A stretch of DNA of 64,000 nt from CAIWHR01 sp963843595 (GTDB lineage: Bacteria > Pseudomonadota > Gammaproteobacteria > Burkholderiales > Casimicrobiaceae), in assembly GCA_963843595.1 (NCBI GenBank), contig CAWJLG010000007.1:124001-188000 (forward strand), read 5' to 3'. Shown here in pieces: positions 53,744-63,082 of the stretch (positions are counted from its first letter, which is position 1; every line of letters begins with the position of its first letter). The position numbers were made by a program, and so were the translations under genes. Below the pieces are notes generated by a model. The model did not search any database and was not told the origin of the DNA. It worked only from the letters and a program-made list of their open reading frames with translations.

Positions 53744-55678
53744 ATGCGCGTTTTCTGGACGATCCTCGCTGCGGCGGCCGGCCTCGTCGTCCTCGCGCTG
53801 GTCGGTGTGGCGATCGCCGTCTGGACCATCGACGTCAACACCTTCGTCGGCCCGATCCAGCAGCGCGTCAAGGACGAGACCGGCCGCGATCTCGCCATCA
53901 AGGGCGGCATCGATCTCAAGCTCTCGCTCGAGCCACGCCTCGTCATCGACGAGGTGAGCCTCGGCAACGCGCCGTGGGGCAAGGAGCGGCAGATGCTCTC
54001 GGCGAAGCGCGTCGAGGCGCAGGTTGCGCTGCTGCCGTTGCTCCAGCGACGGTTCGACATCGTCCGCTTCAAGCTGGTCGAGCCGACGATCGCGCTCGAA
54101 ACCAATGCGGACGGGCGCGGGAACTGGGAATTCGGGGCACCGCCGCCGGGCGCCGCGACGCCGGCGCCGCCGACCGGTGCGCCTTCGCTGCAGACGCTCG
54201 GCATTGGCGACCTCGTGATCGAGCGCGGGACGATGACCTACCGCGACGGCGCGACCGGCAACGTCACGCGAATCGCGATCGACGAGCTCACCGTGCACGC
54301 GCGCGACCCCGCCTCGCCGGTCAGCGCGCGGTTCCGTGGCAAGGTCGACGACCTGGCCCTTGCGCTCGAAGGCAATTTCGGTCCGCTCGACCAGCTCGTC
54401 CAGCGGCGCTGGCCCTACCCGATCGCCGTGCGCGGCGAGGTCGACGGGCAGCAGGCCGCAGTGAGCACCAAGGTGCAGGTGGTCGAGAAGGGTCTGCAGC
54501 TCGGTGACCTCGATCTCGCCCTCGGGTCGACGAAAGCTGCCGGGCAGGTGACGGTCGAGACCGGCGGCGCACGGCCGAAGCTGCTCGCGAAGCTCGATGT
54601 GGCGACGCTCTCGCTTGCCGATCTTCCGCTGGCGACGGGTGCGCCCGCGGCGGCGGCGCCGGCAGCGAGCGCACCGCCGTCGCGCTACCTGTTCCCGGAC
54701 ACGCCGGTACCGCTGACTGCGTTGCGCTCGTTCGACGCCGACGGCGACATTGCGATCGGACGTCTCCTGCTGGCCGAAGGTCGTCACGTCGACAAGATCG
54801 TCGCGCGCTTCACGCTGGTGAACGGCCGGCTGGAAGCGCCTGCGCTCGAGGCCAGCGCGTTCGGCGGCTCGGCGAAGGCGCGACTGGTGCTCGATGCGTC
54901 GGCAGGGCATGAGCCGACGATCGCCGTGCACGGCAACGCGCAGAACGTCGACGTCGGGTCGTTGCTCGCCGCGTTCGGCGACGTTCGCGATGTCAAAGGC
55001 GGGAAGACCGCCATCACTTTCGACGTGTCCACGCACGGGAATTCGCCGCATCAATGGATGGCTGGTGCCACCGGCAACGTGACCGCGAGCGTCGGGCCGG
55101 CGTCGCTCAGCAACACGAAGCTCAATCTGGATTCGACGCTCGCGCGACTCGGCGACGCCGTGAACCCCTTCCGCAAGTCCGATCCGACGACCGAAGTCGA
55201 GTGCGTCGGGATCCGTCTGCCGCTGCGCGACGGCGTCGCGCGGCTGGACCGGAGCATCGCGCTGGAGACGCGCAAGATCGGCGTCATCGCCAGCGGGACA
55301 CTCGATTTTCGCAACGAGACGCTGGACCTGTCGTTCAATCCGCGTGTGCGGCAGGGGATCGCGATCGAGATTCCGCAGATCGCGCAGCTCGTCCGGTTGA
55401 AGGGCACGTTCAAGTCGCCTGCGGTCACGGTCGATGCGGTGGCATCGGCAGCCACCGTCGCGCGACTCGGCGCCGCCATCGGCACTGGAGGATGGTCGCT
55501 CCTCGGCGAAGCGCTGCTGTCGCGCGCCGACGCCGCAAATACCGGGAACCTCTGCCAGGTTGCGCTCGGTGGTGCGCCGTCGGGCGAGGCCGCAACCTCG
55601 GCGCCGCCGGCGCAGTTTCCCGCTGGCAAGAGCGTCGACGAGATCGGCAAGGCGCTGGGGAAGCTTCTCGGCCGCTAG
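53744..55678 (+). CDS. AsmA-family inner-membrane/periplasmic protein
   Basis: The 644-residue protein has a single N-terminal helix (FWTILAAAAGLVVLALVGVA) followed by the AsmA pattern: GRDLAIKGGIDLKLSLEPRL near residue 60, a long beta-rich region and a C-terminal TLDFRNETLDLSFNPRVRQG block. AsmA-like proteins span the periplasm and are linked to lipid transport and outer-membrane homeostasis. Its stop overlaps the convergent cusA stop (shared CTAG). It has no evident link to the efflux operon. Confidence 0.85.
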   Translation: MRVFWTILAAAAGLVVLALVGVAIAVWTIDVNTFVGPIQQRVKDETGRDLAIKGGIDLKLSLEPRLVIDEVSLGNAPWGKERQMLSAKRVEAQVALLPLLQRRFDIVRFKLVEPTIALETNADGRGNWEFGAPPPGAATPAPPTGAPSLQTLGIGDLVIERGTMTYRDGATGNVTRIAIDELTVHARDPASPVSARFRGKVDDLALALEGNFGPLDQLVQRRWPYPIAVRGEVDGQQAAVSTKVQVVEKGLQLGDLDLALGSTKAAGQVTVETGGARPKLLAKLDVATLSLADLPLATGAPAAAAPAASAPPSRYLFPDTPVPLTALRSFDADGDIAIGRLLLAEGRHVDKIVARFTLVNGRLEAPALEASAFGGSAKARLVLDASAGHEPTIAVHGNAQNVDVGSLLAAFGDVRDVKGGKTAITFDVSTHGNSPHQWMAGATGNVTASVGPASLSNTKLNLDSTLARLGDAVNPFRKSDPTTEVECVGIRLPLRDGVARLDRSIALETRKIGVIASGTLDFRNETLDLSFNPRVRQGIAIEIPQIAQLVRLKGTFKSPAVTVDAVASAATVARLGAAIGTGGWSLLGEALLSRADAANTGNLCQVALGGAPSGEAATSAPPAQFPAGKSVDEIGKALGKLLGR

Positions 55679-58600
55679 CCAGCGGCGGGGTCTCCGGCCA
55701 CCGCCTCATGCGCCGTGTCGACGTTCGGACGCCGACGCAGTGGCCATTCCTTGACCAGCGCGTAGATCGCCGGGATCACGATCAACGTGAGGATCGTCGA
55801 CGAAATCATTCCGCCGACCATCGGCGCCGCGATCCGGCTCATGACCTCGGAGCCGGTGCCCGTCCCCCACATGATCGGCAGCAGCCCGGCCATGATGGCG
55901 ACGACGGTCATCATCTTCGGGCGCACGCGCTCGACCGCGCCCTCCATCACCGCGGCGTAGAGGTCGGTGGCGCTTGCTGCCTTGCCCTCCGCGCCGCGCT
56001 CGGCACGAACCTTCTCCCAGGCGTGGTCGAGGTAGATCAACATGACCACGCCGGTCTCGGCGGCGACGCCGGCGAGCGCGATGAATCCCACGGCGACCGC
56101 TACCGACACGTTGTAGCCGAGCAGCCACATGTACCAGATGCCGCCGACCAGCGCGAACGGCACCGACAGCATCACGATCAGCGTCTCGGTGAGCCGCCGG
56201 AAGTTGAGGTAGAGCAGCAGGAAGATGAGAAGCAGCGTAACCGGCACGACGACCTTGAGCTTCTCTGCCGCGCGTTCCATGTACTCGAATTGGCCGCTCC
56301 AGGTGATGTAGTAGCCCGGTGGGAAGGTCACCTTGTCGGCCACCGCCTTGCGCGCCTCGGCGACGTAGGAACCGATGTCGCGGTCGCGGATGTCGACGTA
56401 GATGTACGCGGACAGCAGCGCGTTCTCGGTGCGGATCCCCGGCGAGCCCTTGGCCACGGTCACCTTCGCCACCTGGCCGAGCGGAACCATTGCCCCGTCC
56501 ATCGTCGGCACCAGCACCGAGCGCGCGATCTGCTGCGGGTCGGAGCGCAGCTCGCGCGGGTAACGCACCGACACGCCGAACCGCTCGCGCCCTTCGACGG
56601 TCGTCGTCACCATCTCACCGCCCAGCGCGGTGGCGATCACGTCCAGCAGATCGCCGACGGCGAGGCCGTAGCGCGCGAGCGCCGGGCGATCGGGCTCGAT
56701 GTTGAGGTAGAAACCGCCGGTGATCCGTTCGGCGAACGCGCTGGTCGTTCCCGGCACCTGCTTGACGACGGCCTCGATTTCCTTCGCCAGGCGCTCCATT
56801 TCGTCCAGGTCCTTGCCGAAGACCTTGACGCCGATCGGCGTGCGGATCCCCGTCGACAGCATGTCGATGCGCGCCTTGATCGGCATCGTCCAGGCGTTGG
56901 AGATGCCCGGAATCTGGACGGCCTTGTCGAGCTCCGCGATCAGCTTGTCGGTCGTCATCCCGGGCCGCCATTCCGCCTCCGGCTTGAGGTTGATGACGGT
57001 CTCGAACATCTCGAGCGGCGCCGGGTCGGTCGCCGTCTGCGCCCGTCCCGCCTTGCCATAGACCGACGCCACCTCGGGAAAGCTGCGGATGATCTTGTCC
57101 TGCGTCTGCAGCAGCTCGGCAGCCTTGGTCACCGACATGCCCGGCAGCGACGCCGGCATGTAGAGCAGCGTGCCCTCGTTCAACGTGGGCATGAACTCGG
57201 TGCCGAGCTTCGACGCCGGGTAGAGGCTCGCGGCGAGTGCGGCGATGGCGAGGACGATAGTCGTCTTCTTCCACCGCATCACCCATGCGATCACCGGACG
57301 ATAGATCCAGATGAGGAAGCGGTTCACCGGGTTCTTGGCCTCCGGCATGATCCGGCCGCGGACGAACAGGATCATCAGCACCGGGACCAGCGTGACGGAA
57401 AGCAGTGCGGCGCCTGCCATCGAGAAGGTCTTGGTGTAGGCCAGCGGCGAGAACATCCGCCCTTCCTGCGATTCCAGCGTGAACACCGGCAGGAACGACA
57501 CGGTGATGATCAGCAGCGAGAAGAACAGTGCGGGGCCGACCTCGCGGCAGGCATCGATCATCGCCTCGAGCCGTGATCCGCCCGGAGGCAACCGCTCGAG
57601 ATGCTTGTGCGCGTTCTCGATCATCACGATGGCAGCGTCGACCATCGCCCCGATCGCGATCGCGATGCCGCCCAGGCTCATGATGTTCGAGTTCATTCCC
57701 AGGAGGCGCATCGCGATGAAGGCGATCAGCACGCCGACGGGAAGCATCACGATGGCGACCAGCGCGCTGCGCACGTGCAGCAGGAAGACGATGCAGACCG
57801 CCGCGACAATGACGCTCTCCTCGAGCAGCGTGCGCTTCAGCGTCTCGATCGCCCGATGGATGAGGTCGGACCGGTCGTAGACGGTGACAATCTTCACGCC
57901 CTCGGGGAGGCCGGAGGCGACTTCGGCGATTTTCTCTTTCAGATTGCTGATGACCTCGAGCGCGTTCTGACCGTAGCGCGCCATCGCGATTGCCGAGACC
58001 ACCTCGCCCTCGCCGTTCAGCTCGGACAGACCCCGCCGTTCGTCCGGTCCCATCTCGACCCGGGCGACGTCGCGGAGCAGCACCGGCGTCCCCTTGTCGC
58101 TCTTGACGACCAGCGATTCGAGGTCGGACATGCCGCGCAGATAGCCTTTGCCGCGAACCATGTACTCGGTTTCCGCCATCTCGACGACGCGGCCGCCGAC
58201 GTCGCGGTTGGACTCACGGATGACCTGCGTGACTTTCGCCAGCGGAATGCCGTAGGCGCGCAGCTTGACCGGATCGACGACGACCTGATACTGCTGGACG
58301 AATCCGCCGATGCTGGCGACCTCGGCCACGCCCTGCGCCTTGGCGAGCTGGTAGCGCAGATACCAGTCCTGGATCGTCCGCAATTCGGCGAGCGTCCGGT
58401 TGGCGCCTACGACCGCATACTGGAAGACCCAGCCGACACCGGTCGCATCCGGTCCGAGCTGCGGCGACACGCCGGCCGGCAGGCGGCCGGCGGCGAAGTT
58501 CAGGTACTCCAGGACGCGCGAGCGCGCCCAGTAGATGTCAGTGCCGTCCTCGAAGATGATGTAGACAAACGACGCGCCGAAGAACGAAAACCCGCGGACC

Positions 58601-58842
58601 ACCTTGGATTTCGGCACCGAAAGCATCGCCGTCGTGAGCGGGTACGTGACCTGGTCCTCGACGACCTGCGGCGCCTGGCCGGAGTACTCGGTGTAGATGA
58701 TGACCTGGACATCGGACAGGTCGGGCAGCGCGTCGAGCGGCGTCCTGACGATCGCGTAGATGCCCCCGATCGTAACGAACACGGTCGCCAGCATCACGAG
58801 GAAACGGTTGCGTGCCGACCATTCGATGATCCTGCCCAGCAT
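55675..58842 (-). CDS. cusA: CusA-type Cu(I)/Ag(I) RND efflux pump
   Basis: The start is the ATG at 58842 (MLGRIIEWSARNRFLVM), giving 1055 residues with 12 membrane helices and two large periplasmic domains. Heavy-metal RND features include GAMVDAAIVMIENAHKHLE in TM4. The three metal methionines of E. coli CusA have equivalents in SLPGMSVTKA, RPGMTTDK and RIDMLSTGIR, so a Cu(I)/Ag(I) substrate is well supported. It forms the tripartite pump with the cusB and cusC genes. The stop is convergent with asmA. Confidence 0.93.
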   Translation of the reverse strand: MLGRIIEWSARNRFLVMLATVFVTIGGIYAIVRTPLDALPDLSDVQVIIYTEYSGQAPQVVEDQVTYPLTTAMLSVPKSKVVRGFSFFGASFVYIIFEDGTDIYWARSRVLEYLNFAAGRLPAGVSPQLGPDATGVGWVFQYAVVGANRTLAELRTIQDWYLRYQLAKAQGVAEVASIGGFVQQYQVVVDPVKLRAYGIPLAKVTQVIRESNRDVGGRVVEMAETEYMVRGKGYLRGMSDLESLVVKSDKGTPVLLRDVARVEMGPDERRGLSELNGEGEVVSAIAMARYGQNALEVISNLKEKIAEVASGLPEGVKIVTVYDRSDLIHRAIETLKRTLLEESVIVAAVCIVFLLHVRSALVAIVMLPVGVLIAFIAMRLLGMNSNIMSLGGIAIAIGAMVDAAIVMIENAHKHLERLPPGGSRLEAMIDACREVGPALFFSLLIITVSFLPVFTLESQEGRMFSPLAYTKTFSMAGAALLSVTLVPVLMILFVRGRIMPEAKNPVNRFLIWIYRPVIAWVMRWKKTTIVLAIAALAASLYPASKLGTEFMPTLNEGTLLYMPASLPGMSVTKAAELLQTQDKIIRSFPEVASVYGKAGRAQTATDPAPLEMFETVINLKPEAEWRPGMTTDKLIAELDKAVQIPGISNAWTMPIKARIDMLSTGIRTPIGVKVFGKDLDEMERLAKEIEAVVKQVPGTTSAFAERITGGFYLNIEPDRPALARYGLAVGDLLDVIATALGGEMVTTTVEGRERFGVSVRYPRELRSDPQQIARSVLVPTMDGAMVPLGQVAKVTVAKGSPGIRTENALLSAYIYVDIRDRDIGSYVAEARKAVADKVTFPPGYYITWSGQFEYMERAAEKLKVVVPVTLLLIFLLLYLNFRRLTETLIVMLSVPFALVGGIWYMWLLGYNVSVAVAVGFIALAGVAAETGVVMLIYLDHAWEKVRAERGAEGKAASATDLYAAVMEGAVERVRPKMMTVVAIMAGLLPIMWGTGTGSEVMSRIAAPMVGGMISSTILTLIVIPAIYALVKEWPLRRRPNVDTAHEAVAGDPAAG

Positions 58843-58853
58843 GGCGCGCGGCC

Positions 58854-60487
58854 TCAGTGGCCCTGATGCGATGCCGACGGCGCGGCGGGGCGATCCGCCG
58901 CGCCGCGCGGCGAGATTTTCGTGATCACCCACTCGCCTGGCGCGCGTTCGACGAATTCGAAGGCGATCGCAGCCCCCGGTTTCAGGCCCGCGAGCAGTGA
59001 ATCGTTCGCCGCTTTGAAGTCCATCGTCATCGCCGGCCACTTGAGCGACGCGACCGGTTCGTGCGCCACGGACAGCATTCCCGATTTCGCGTCGATCGTC
59101 TTGACCGTGCCAACGGCTCGGTGCCCGACGGTGGCGGGTTTGCCGCCGGGTGAGGGAGCTATCGCCCCCGAGGCGCTCGCACTGGCCGCGGCATTGCCGC
59201 CCGCGGGCGCGCCCGAGGCGCCGAAGCCGCCGATCGCGGCCTTCAGGTTGCTTTCCGCGTCGATGAGGAAATTGGCCGCGACGACGACCATTTCGCCCTC
59301 GTTCACTCCCGACATCACCTCGACGTAGCTGTCGGTTCGGCTTCCGAGTTTCACTTCACGCGGCTCGAAGTGACCCTCTGCCAGCTGGACCAGCACGATG
59401 CTGCGCGTCCCGCTGTCGATGACGGCGGACACCGGCACGGTAAGCACCTTCCCCTTGCCGCCCACCGGCAGCTCGACCTGCGCGAACATCGCCGGCTTCA
59501 GGAGCAGTCCGGGATTGGCGAGCTCGAGGCGGACGGGCACCGTTCGCGTCTCCGGCTTGAGGGTCGGATAGACGTAGGTGACCGTCGCAGCGAAGGTCTT
59601 GTCCGGATACGCGTTGATGCTCACCTTGGCGCGCGCCCCGGTCCGGACCAGCGCGATGTCCTGCTCGTACACGTCGGCGACGATCCAGACCGAGGACAGG
59701 TCGGCAATCTGGAAGAGGCTCTCTCCAGGCATGAAGCGCATGCCCTGGACGGCTTTCTTTTCCATCACGATCCCGGACACCGGCGCGCGGAACGTCAGCG
59801 TGCGCCGGGTTTCGCCCGAACGCGCGAGTTCCGCCACCTGCTCGTCGGAGATGTCCCAGTTGCGCAGCCGCGCGAGACTCGATTCGGCGAGACGTCGCAT
59901 GCCCGACTGCGCGTCCGTGCCTGCACCCTGCAGCGAGCTGACCGCGTCGCTGGCGATCGCATACTCGCGCTGTGCCGACACCAGCTCAGGGCTGTACACC
60001 TCGAACAGCGGCTGTCCCTTGCCCACCGGTTGGCCCGTTGTGTTGACGTACAGCCGCTCCACCCACCCTTCGAACTTCGGAGCGACCGCGAAGACACGCC
60101 GCTCGTCGACCTCGATGCGGCCGACGGCGGTCACCACCCGATCCAGCGTGCGCATTGTCGCTGCCTCGCTGCGCACGCCGAGCTTCTGCACCTTGTCGAC
60201 GCTGATCTTGATCTGGTTGCTGCCAGTGTCGGGCTCGTCGCCGTCGTATACGGCGATGTAGTCCATCCCCATCGGATCCTTCTTCGGCACCGGTGACGTG
60301 TCCGGAAGTCCCATCGGGTTCCGATAGTAGAGGACCTTGCGTTCCGACTTCGCGCCGGGTGAGGGCGCGCCGCCGATACTGCGGAGTCGGGGCCTTGCAA
60401 CGGCACGCGCGTGGCCCACCAGTAGCCACCGCCGGCGCCGGCGGCGACGGCCACGACCAGCGCCAGCGCGACTGCAGCCGGTTTCAT
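58854..60487 (-). CDS. cusB: CusB periplasmic adaptor with C-terminal CusF-like domain, one frameshift
   Basis: The start is the ATG at 60487 (MKPAAVALALVVAVAAGAG), overlapping the cusC stop by four bases. A shift near 60395 must be corrected to join the signal to the rest. A methionine-rich metal-binding segment (YYRNPMGLPDTSPVPKKDP) comes first, then the adaptor hairpin, lipoyl and barrel domains. The last 80 residues are a CusF-like domain (AVGTVKTIDAKSGMLSVAHE, then SLKWPAMTMDF with the Trp and the MTM pair). A CusF domain fused to CusB would deliver Cu(I) directly. The total is about 543 residues. Confidence 0.88.
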
Positions 60488-61758
60488 AGGTCTTCTCCCA
60501 ACAGTCGTTCGATCGCGGCGAGTCGGACCTGCACGTCCGCCTGCGCCTTCAACCGGTCCTGCCGCGCCTTGCGGATCTGGCGCTGCGCGTCGAGCAGGGT
60601 GGCGAAGTCGACCTTTCCGGTCTCGTAACCCACCAGCGCCGCCTCGAGCGTGGCCTGCGCCTGGGGCAGCAGGCTCGTCGTCGTCAGCTCCTCGACGCGG
60701 CGGGCTGCCTCCAGCGCGGCGACATTCTCGTACAACTCGCCCGACAGTCGCAGCGCGGCGGACTCCTTGCGCGAACGCGCCGCCGACAGCATCGACTCGG
60801 CTTCCGATTCCTGACGCCGGCGCGATTCCTGCTGCAGCGGAATGCTCACTTCGAGCATCAGCTCCCATTCGCCGATGCGCGTGCCCATCTGGATCGGCGA
60901 CACGCCCAGCGTGACGTCCGGGTAACGATTGCGGTAGGCGAGCTCGCGCCCCTTTTCCGCGCCACGAATCCGGGCATCTTCGGTGAACAACTGTGGATTC
61001 CGGTCACGCAGGCGGTCCGCGAGCGCGTCCGGCTCGAGCTTCACCGGCGGCGGAACCGGACGCAGCCGCTCGGGGGTCGCGAGGGGCGCGTTCGCTTTGC
61101 GCGCCAGCAGGGCATTCAGCGTGGATCGCAGACCCTCCCGCTCGCTTTCCAGCATCACGAGCTCACCGCGCATCGTCGTCAGCTCGACCTGGGCGCGGAT
61201 GACGTCCTGCTGCGGCGCCAGTCCGTTCGCGTAACGCACCTGCGCGATTCGTTCCAGGCGAACGATCAGGTCCAGGATCTCCCGCGTGAGCTCCTCGGTC
61301 CTGACCGTCGCAAAGTAGCGGGCATAGGCGGACTTGATGCTCGCCGCGAGGTCGGCCCAGGTGATCGCGGCCCGACCTTGCGCCTGTTCCGCATCGGCCA
61401 CCGCGGCGTCGCGCCGGAGGTCGCGCTTGCCCCACCAGGGAAGCGACTGCATCACCGTGTACTTGGTGCTGCCGACCTTGCTCGGCAGCAGGCTGGGCGG
61501 CGCGTCCGATCCGGCGTTGGTGATGTTCTGCAGCTCGACCCGGACGACCGGATCGGGGAAGGCGCCGGCGGGATAGACACGCTGGGCCGCCGCGTCCGCC
61601 TCGCTGCGCATCGCCGCGTATTCGGGGTTGCCGCGCGCGTAGTCGAGGAGACCTTCGACGCTGGCACCGAGCGGAAGGCCATCGGCACGCGCCAGGGCCG
61701 AGGCCCCGAGGGCGACGACGCACAGCATCCCGACCCGCAACCGCTTCGTCGCTTCCAT
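60484..61758 (-). CDS. cusC: CusC-type TolC-family outer-membrane factor
   Basis: The 424-residue protein has a signal peptide (MEATKRLRVGMLCVVALGAS, cleaved near ALARA) and the two TolC repeats of coiled coils: EADAAAQRVYPAGAFPDPVV and GLAPQQDVIRAQVELTTMRG. It lacks a lipobox cysteine. It forms the outer-membrane channel of the efflux pump. It is the first of the three pump genes after cusF and overlaps cusB. Confidence 0.9.
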   Translation of the reverse strand: MEATKRLRVGMLCVVALGASALARADGLPLGASVEGLLDYARGNPEYAAMRSEADAAAQRVYPAGAFPDPVVRVELQNITNAGSDAPPSLLPSKVGSTKYTVMQSLPWWGKRDLRRDAAVADAEQAQGRAAITWADLAASIKSAYARYFATVRTEELTREILDLIVRLERIAQVRYANGLAPQQDVIRAQVELTTMRGELVMLESEREGLRSTLNALLARKANAPLATPERLRPVPPPVKLEPDALADRLRDRNPQLFTEDARIRGAEKGRELAYRNRYPDVTLGVSPIQMGTRIGEWELMLEVSIPLQQESRRRQESEAESMLSAARSRKESAALRLSGELYENVAALEAARRVEELTTTSLLPQAQATLEAALVGYETGKVDFATLLDAQRQIRKARQDRLKAQADVQVRLAAIERLLGEDL

Positions 61759-61795
61759 GGAGCACCTCCCGTCGCGCGCGCCGCGGTCGCGCCGT

Positions 61796-62140
61796 CTATT
61801 TCGCAGCCTGGAGCGCGACGACGGTCAGTGCGCCATTGACGTTCTCGGCGACGAACTTGACGCGGCTGCCTTCCTTGATGCCGTCGACCAGCCCGCGTTC
61901 CTTGAGCTGGAACGTCATCGTCATCTTCGGCATGCCGAGATTGACGAGCGGCTCGTGCGCGATTGTAACCGTGGCGGCCTGCCGGTCGATGCGCTGGACG
62001 ACACCGTCGGTCATGGGGCTGGCCTTGGCTGCCGGCGCCGGAGCGGCGACCGGCGCCATCCCGGCGTGGTTGTGTTGTGCGAGTGCAGCGGCGGGCAGTA
62101 CGGAAAGAAGGGCGAGGGTGGCGAGGACAGAACGCTGCAT
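61796..62140 (-). CDS. cusF: CusF-like periplasmic copper chaperone
   Basis: The start is the ATG at 62140 (MQRSVLATLALLSVLPAAAL), a Sec signal followed by a His/Met-containing segment and an OB-fold domain. The metal site reads IAHEPLVNLGMPKMTMTF: the histidine and the MTM pair match CusF, but the position of the tryptophan that caps the copper site (NWPEMTM in E. coli) is a methionine. The CusF-like domain in CusB keeps the Trp. It would carry periplasmic Cu(I)/Ag(I) to the pump. At 114 residues it has the usual length. Confidence 0.88.
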   Translation of the reverse strand: MQRSVLATLALLSVLPAAALAQHNHAGMAPVAAPAPAAKASPMTDGVVQRIDRQAATVTIAHEPLVNLGMPKMTMTFQLKERGLVDGIKEGSRVKFVAENVNGALTVVALQAAK

Positions 62141-62319
62141 GATAGTGGCTCCGTGAGGGTCAATGCTGGGCAAAGGTGCGGACCGAACCGTCGGCCTGCA
62201 CCAGCAGAACGTCGTAGGGTACGGGATTCGGGCGCTCCATTCGCGGCGAGCCGTTCGGCATTGACCAAGGCTCAGCCCGGATTCTGCTGTCGGCTCGCCA
62301 ACCCGAAGCTGACAGTACA

Positions 62320-62335
62320 ATTACAAATCGGTAAT
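62320..62335. promoter_or_regulatory. Candidate CusR/CopR box
   Basis: ATTAC-AAATCG-GTAAT is an inverted repeat in the gap between cusF and cusR. The spacing and the TTACA/GTAAT halves resemble the boxes bound by copper-responsive OmpR-type regulators. It lies about 65 bases before cusR, and from here CusR could act on both divergent units. Confidence 0.55.
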
Positions 62336-62401
62336 CGACGTCAGAGACCCGTTGCAGCCGGGCACAATGGCGTGGCATTGCGATTGCCGTGAGGAACCGC
62401 C

Positions 62402-63082
62402 ATGAAGATCCTCGTCGTCGAAGATGAGCCGAAGACCGGCAGCTATCTCAAGCAGGGCTTGACCGAGGCAGGTTTTGTCGTCGATCTTGCTCGCGACGGG
62501 CACGACGGCGTGCAGGCGGCGGTCGCCGACGACTACGACCTCGTCGTGCTCGACGTGATGCTTCCCGGCCGCGATGGCTGGTCGGTGCTGCAGGCGATAC
62601 GTGACGCGGGCCGCAGCATGCCGGTCCTTTTCCTCACCGCGCGTGACCACGTCGACGACAGAGTCAAGGGCCTCGAACTCGGCGCCGACGATTACCTCGT
62701 CAAACCGTTCGCATTCTCCGAGCTCCTCGCTCGGGTGCGCACGCTGCTGCGGCGGGGCAAGGTCAAGGAAGCGGAGGTGTTGCGGGTGGCCGACATGGAG
62801 CTCGACCTCTACCGGCGACGCGTCACGCGGGCGGGGAAGCGCATCGACCTCACGGCGAAGGAATTCGCGCTGCTCGAACTGCTGCTGCGCCGGCGCGACG
62901 AGGTCCTGCCGCGGTCGCTGATCGCGTCGCAGGTCTGGGACATGAATTTCGACAGCGACACCAACGTCATCGAAGTGGCGGTCCGGCGCCTGCGGGCCAA
63001 GATTGACGACGATTTCGAACCCAAGCTGATCCACACGGTGCGGGGCATGGGTTACATCCTCGAGTCGCCGGAATCCGCCTGA
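62402..63082 (+). CDS. cusR: CusR-type OmpR-family response regulator
   Basis: The 226-residue protein has a receiver domain (MKILVVEDEPKTGSYLKQGL, phospho-Asp in LVVLDVMLPGRDGW, switch Lys in DDYLVKPFAF) and a winged-helix DNA-binding domain (ELDLYRRRVTRAGKRIDLTA, VIEVAVRRLRAKID). This matches heavy-metal response regulators (CusR/CopR/CzcR). Its stop overlaps the kinase ATG by one base. It is divergent from cusF-cusCBA, which it probably controls. Confidence 0.92.
   Translation: MKILVVEDEPKTGSYLKQGLTEAGFVVDLARDGHDGVQAAVADDYDLVVLDVMLPGRDGWSVLQAIRDAGRSMPVLFLTARDHVDDRVKGLELGADDYLVKPFAFSELLARVRTLLRRGKVKEAEVLRVADMELDLYRRRVTRAGKRIDLTAKEFALLELLLRRRDEVLPRSLIASQVWDMNFDSDTNVIEVAVRRLRAKIDDDFEPKLIHTVRGMGYILESPESA

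Noticed and set aside
55054..57576. Plus-strand open frame of 840 codons across asmA and cusA
   Set aside because: Low-complexity composition and full overlap with two well-supported genes; GC-driven artefact.
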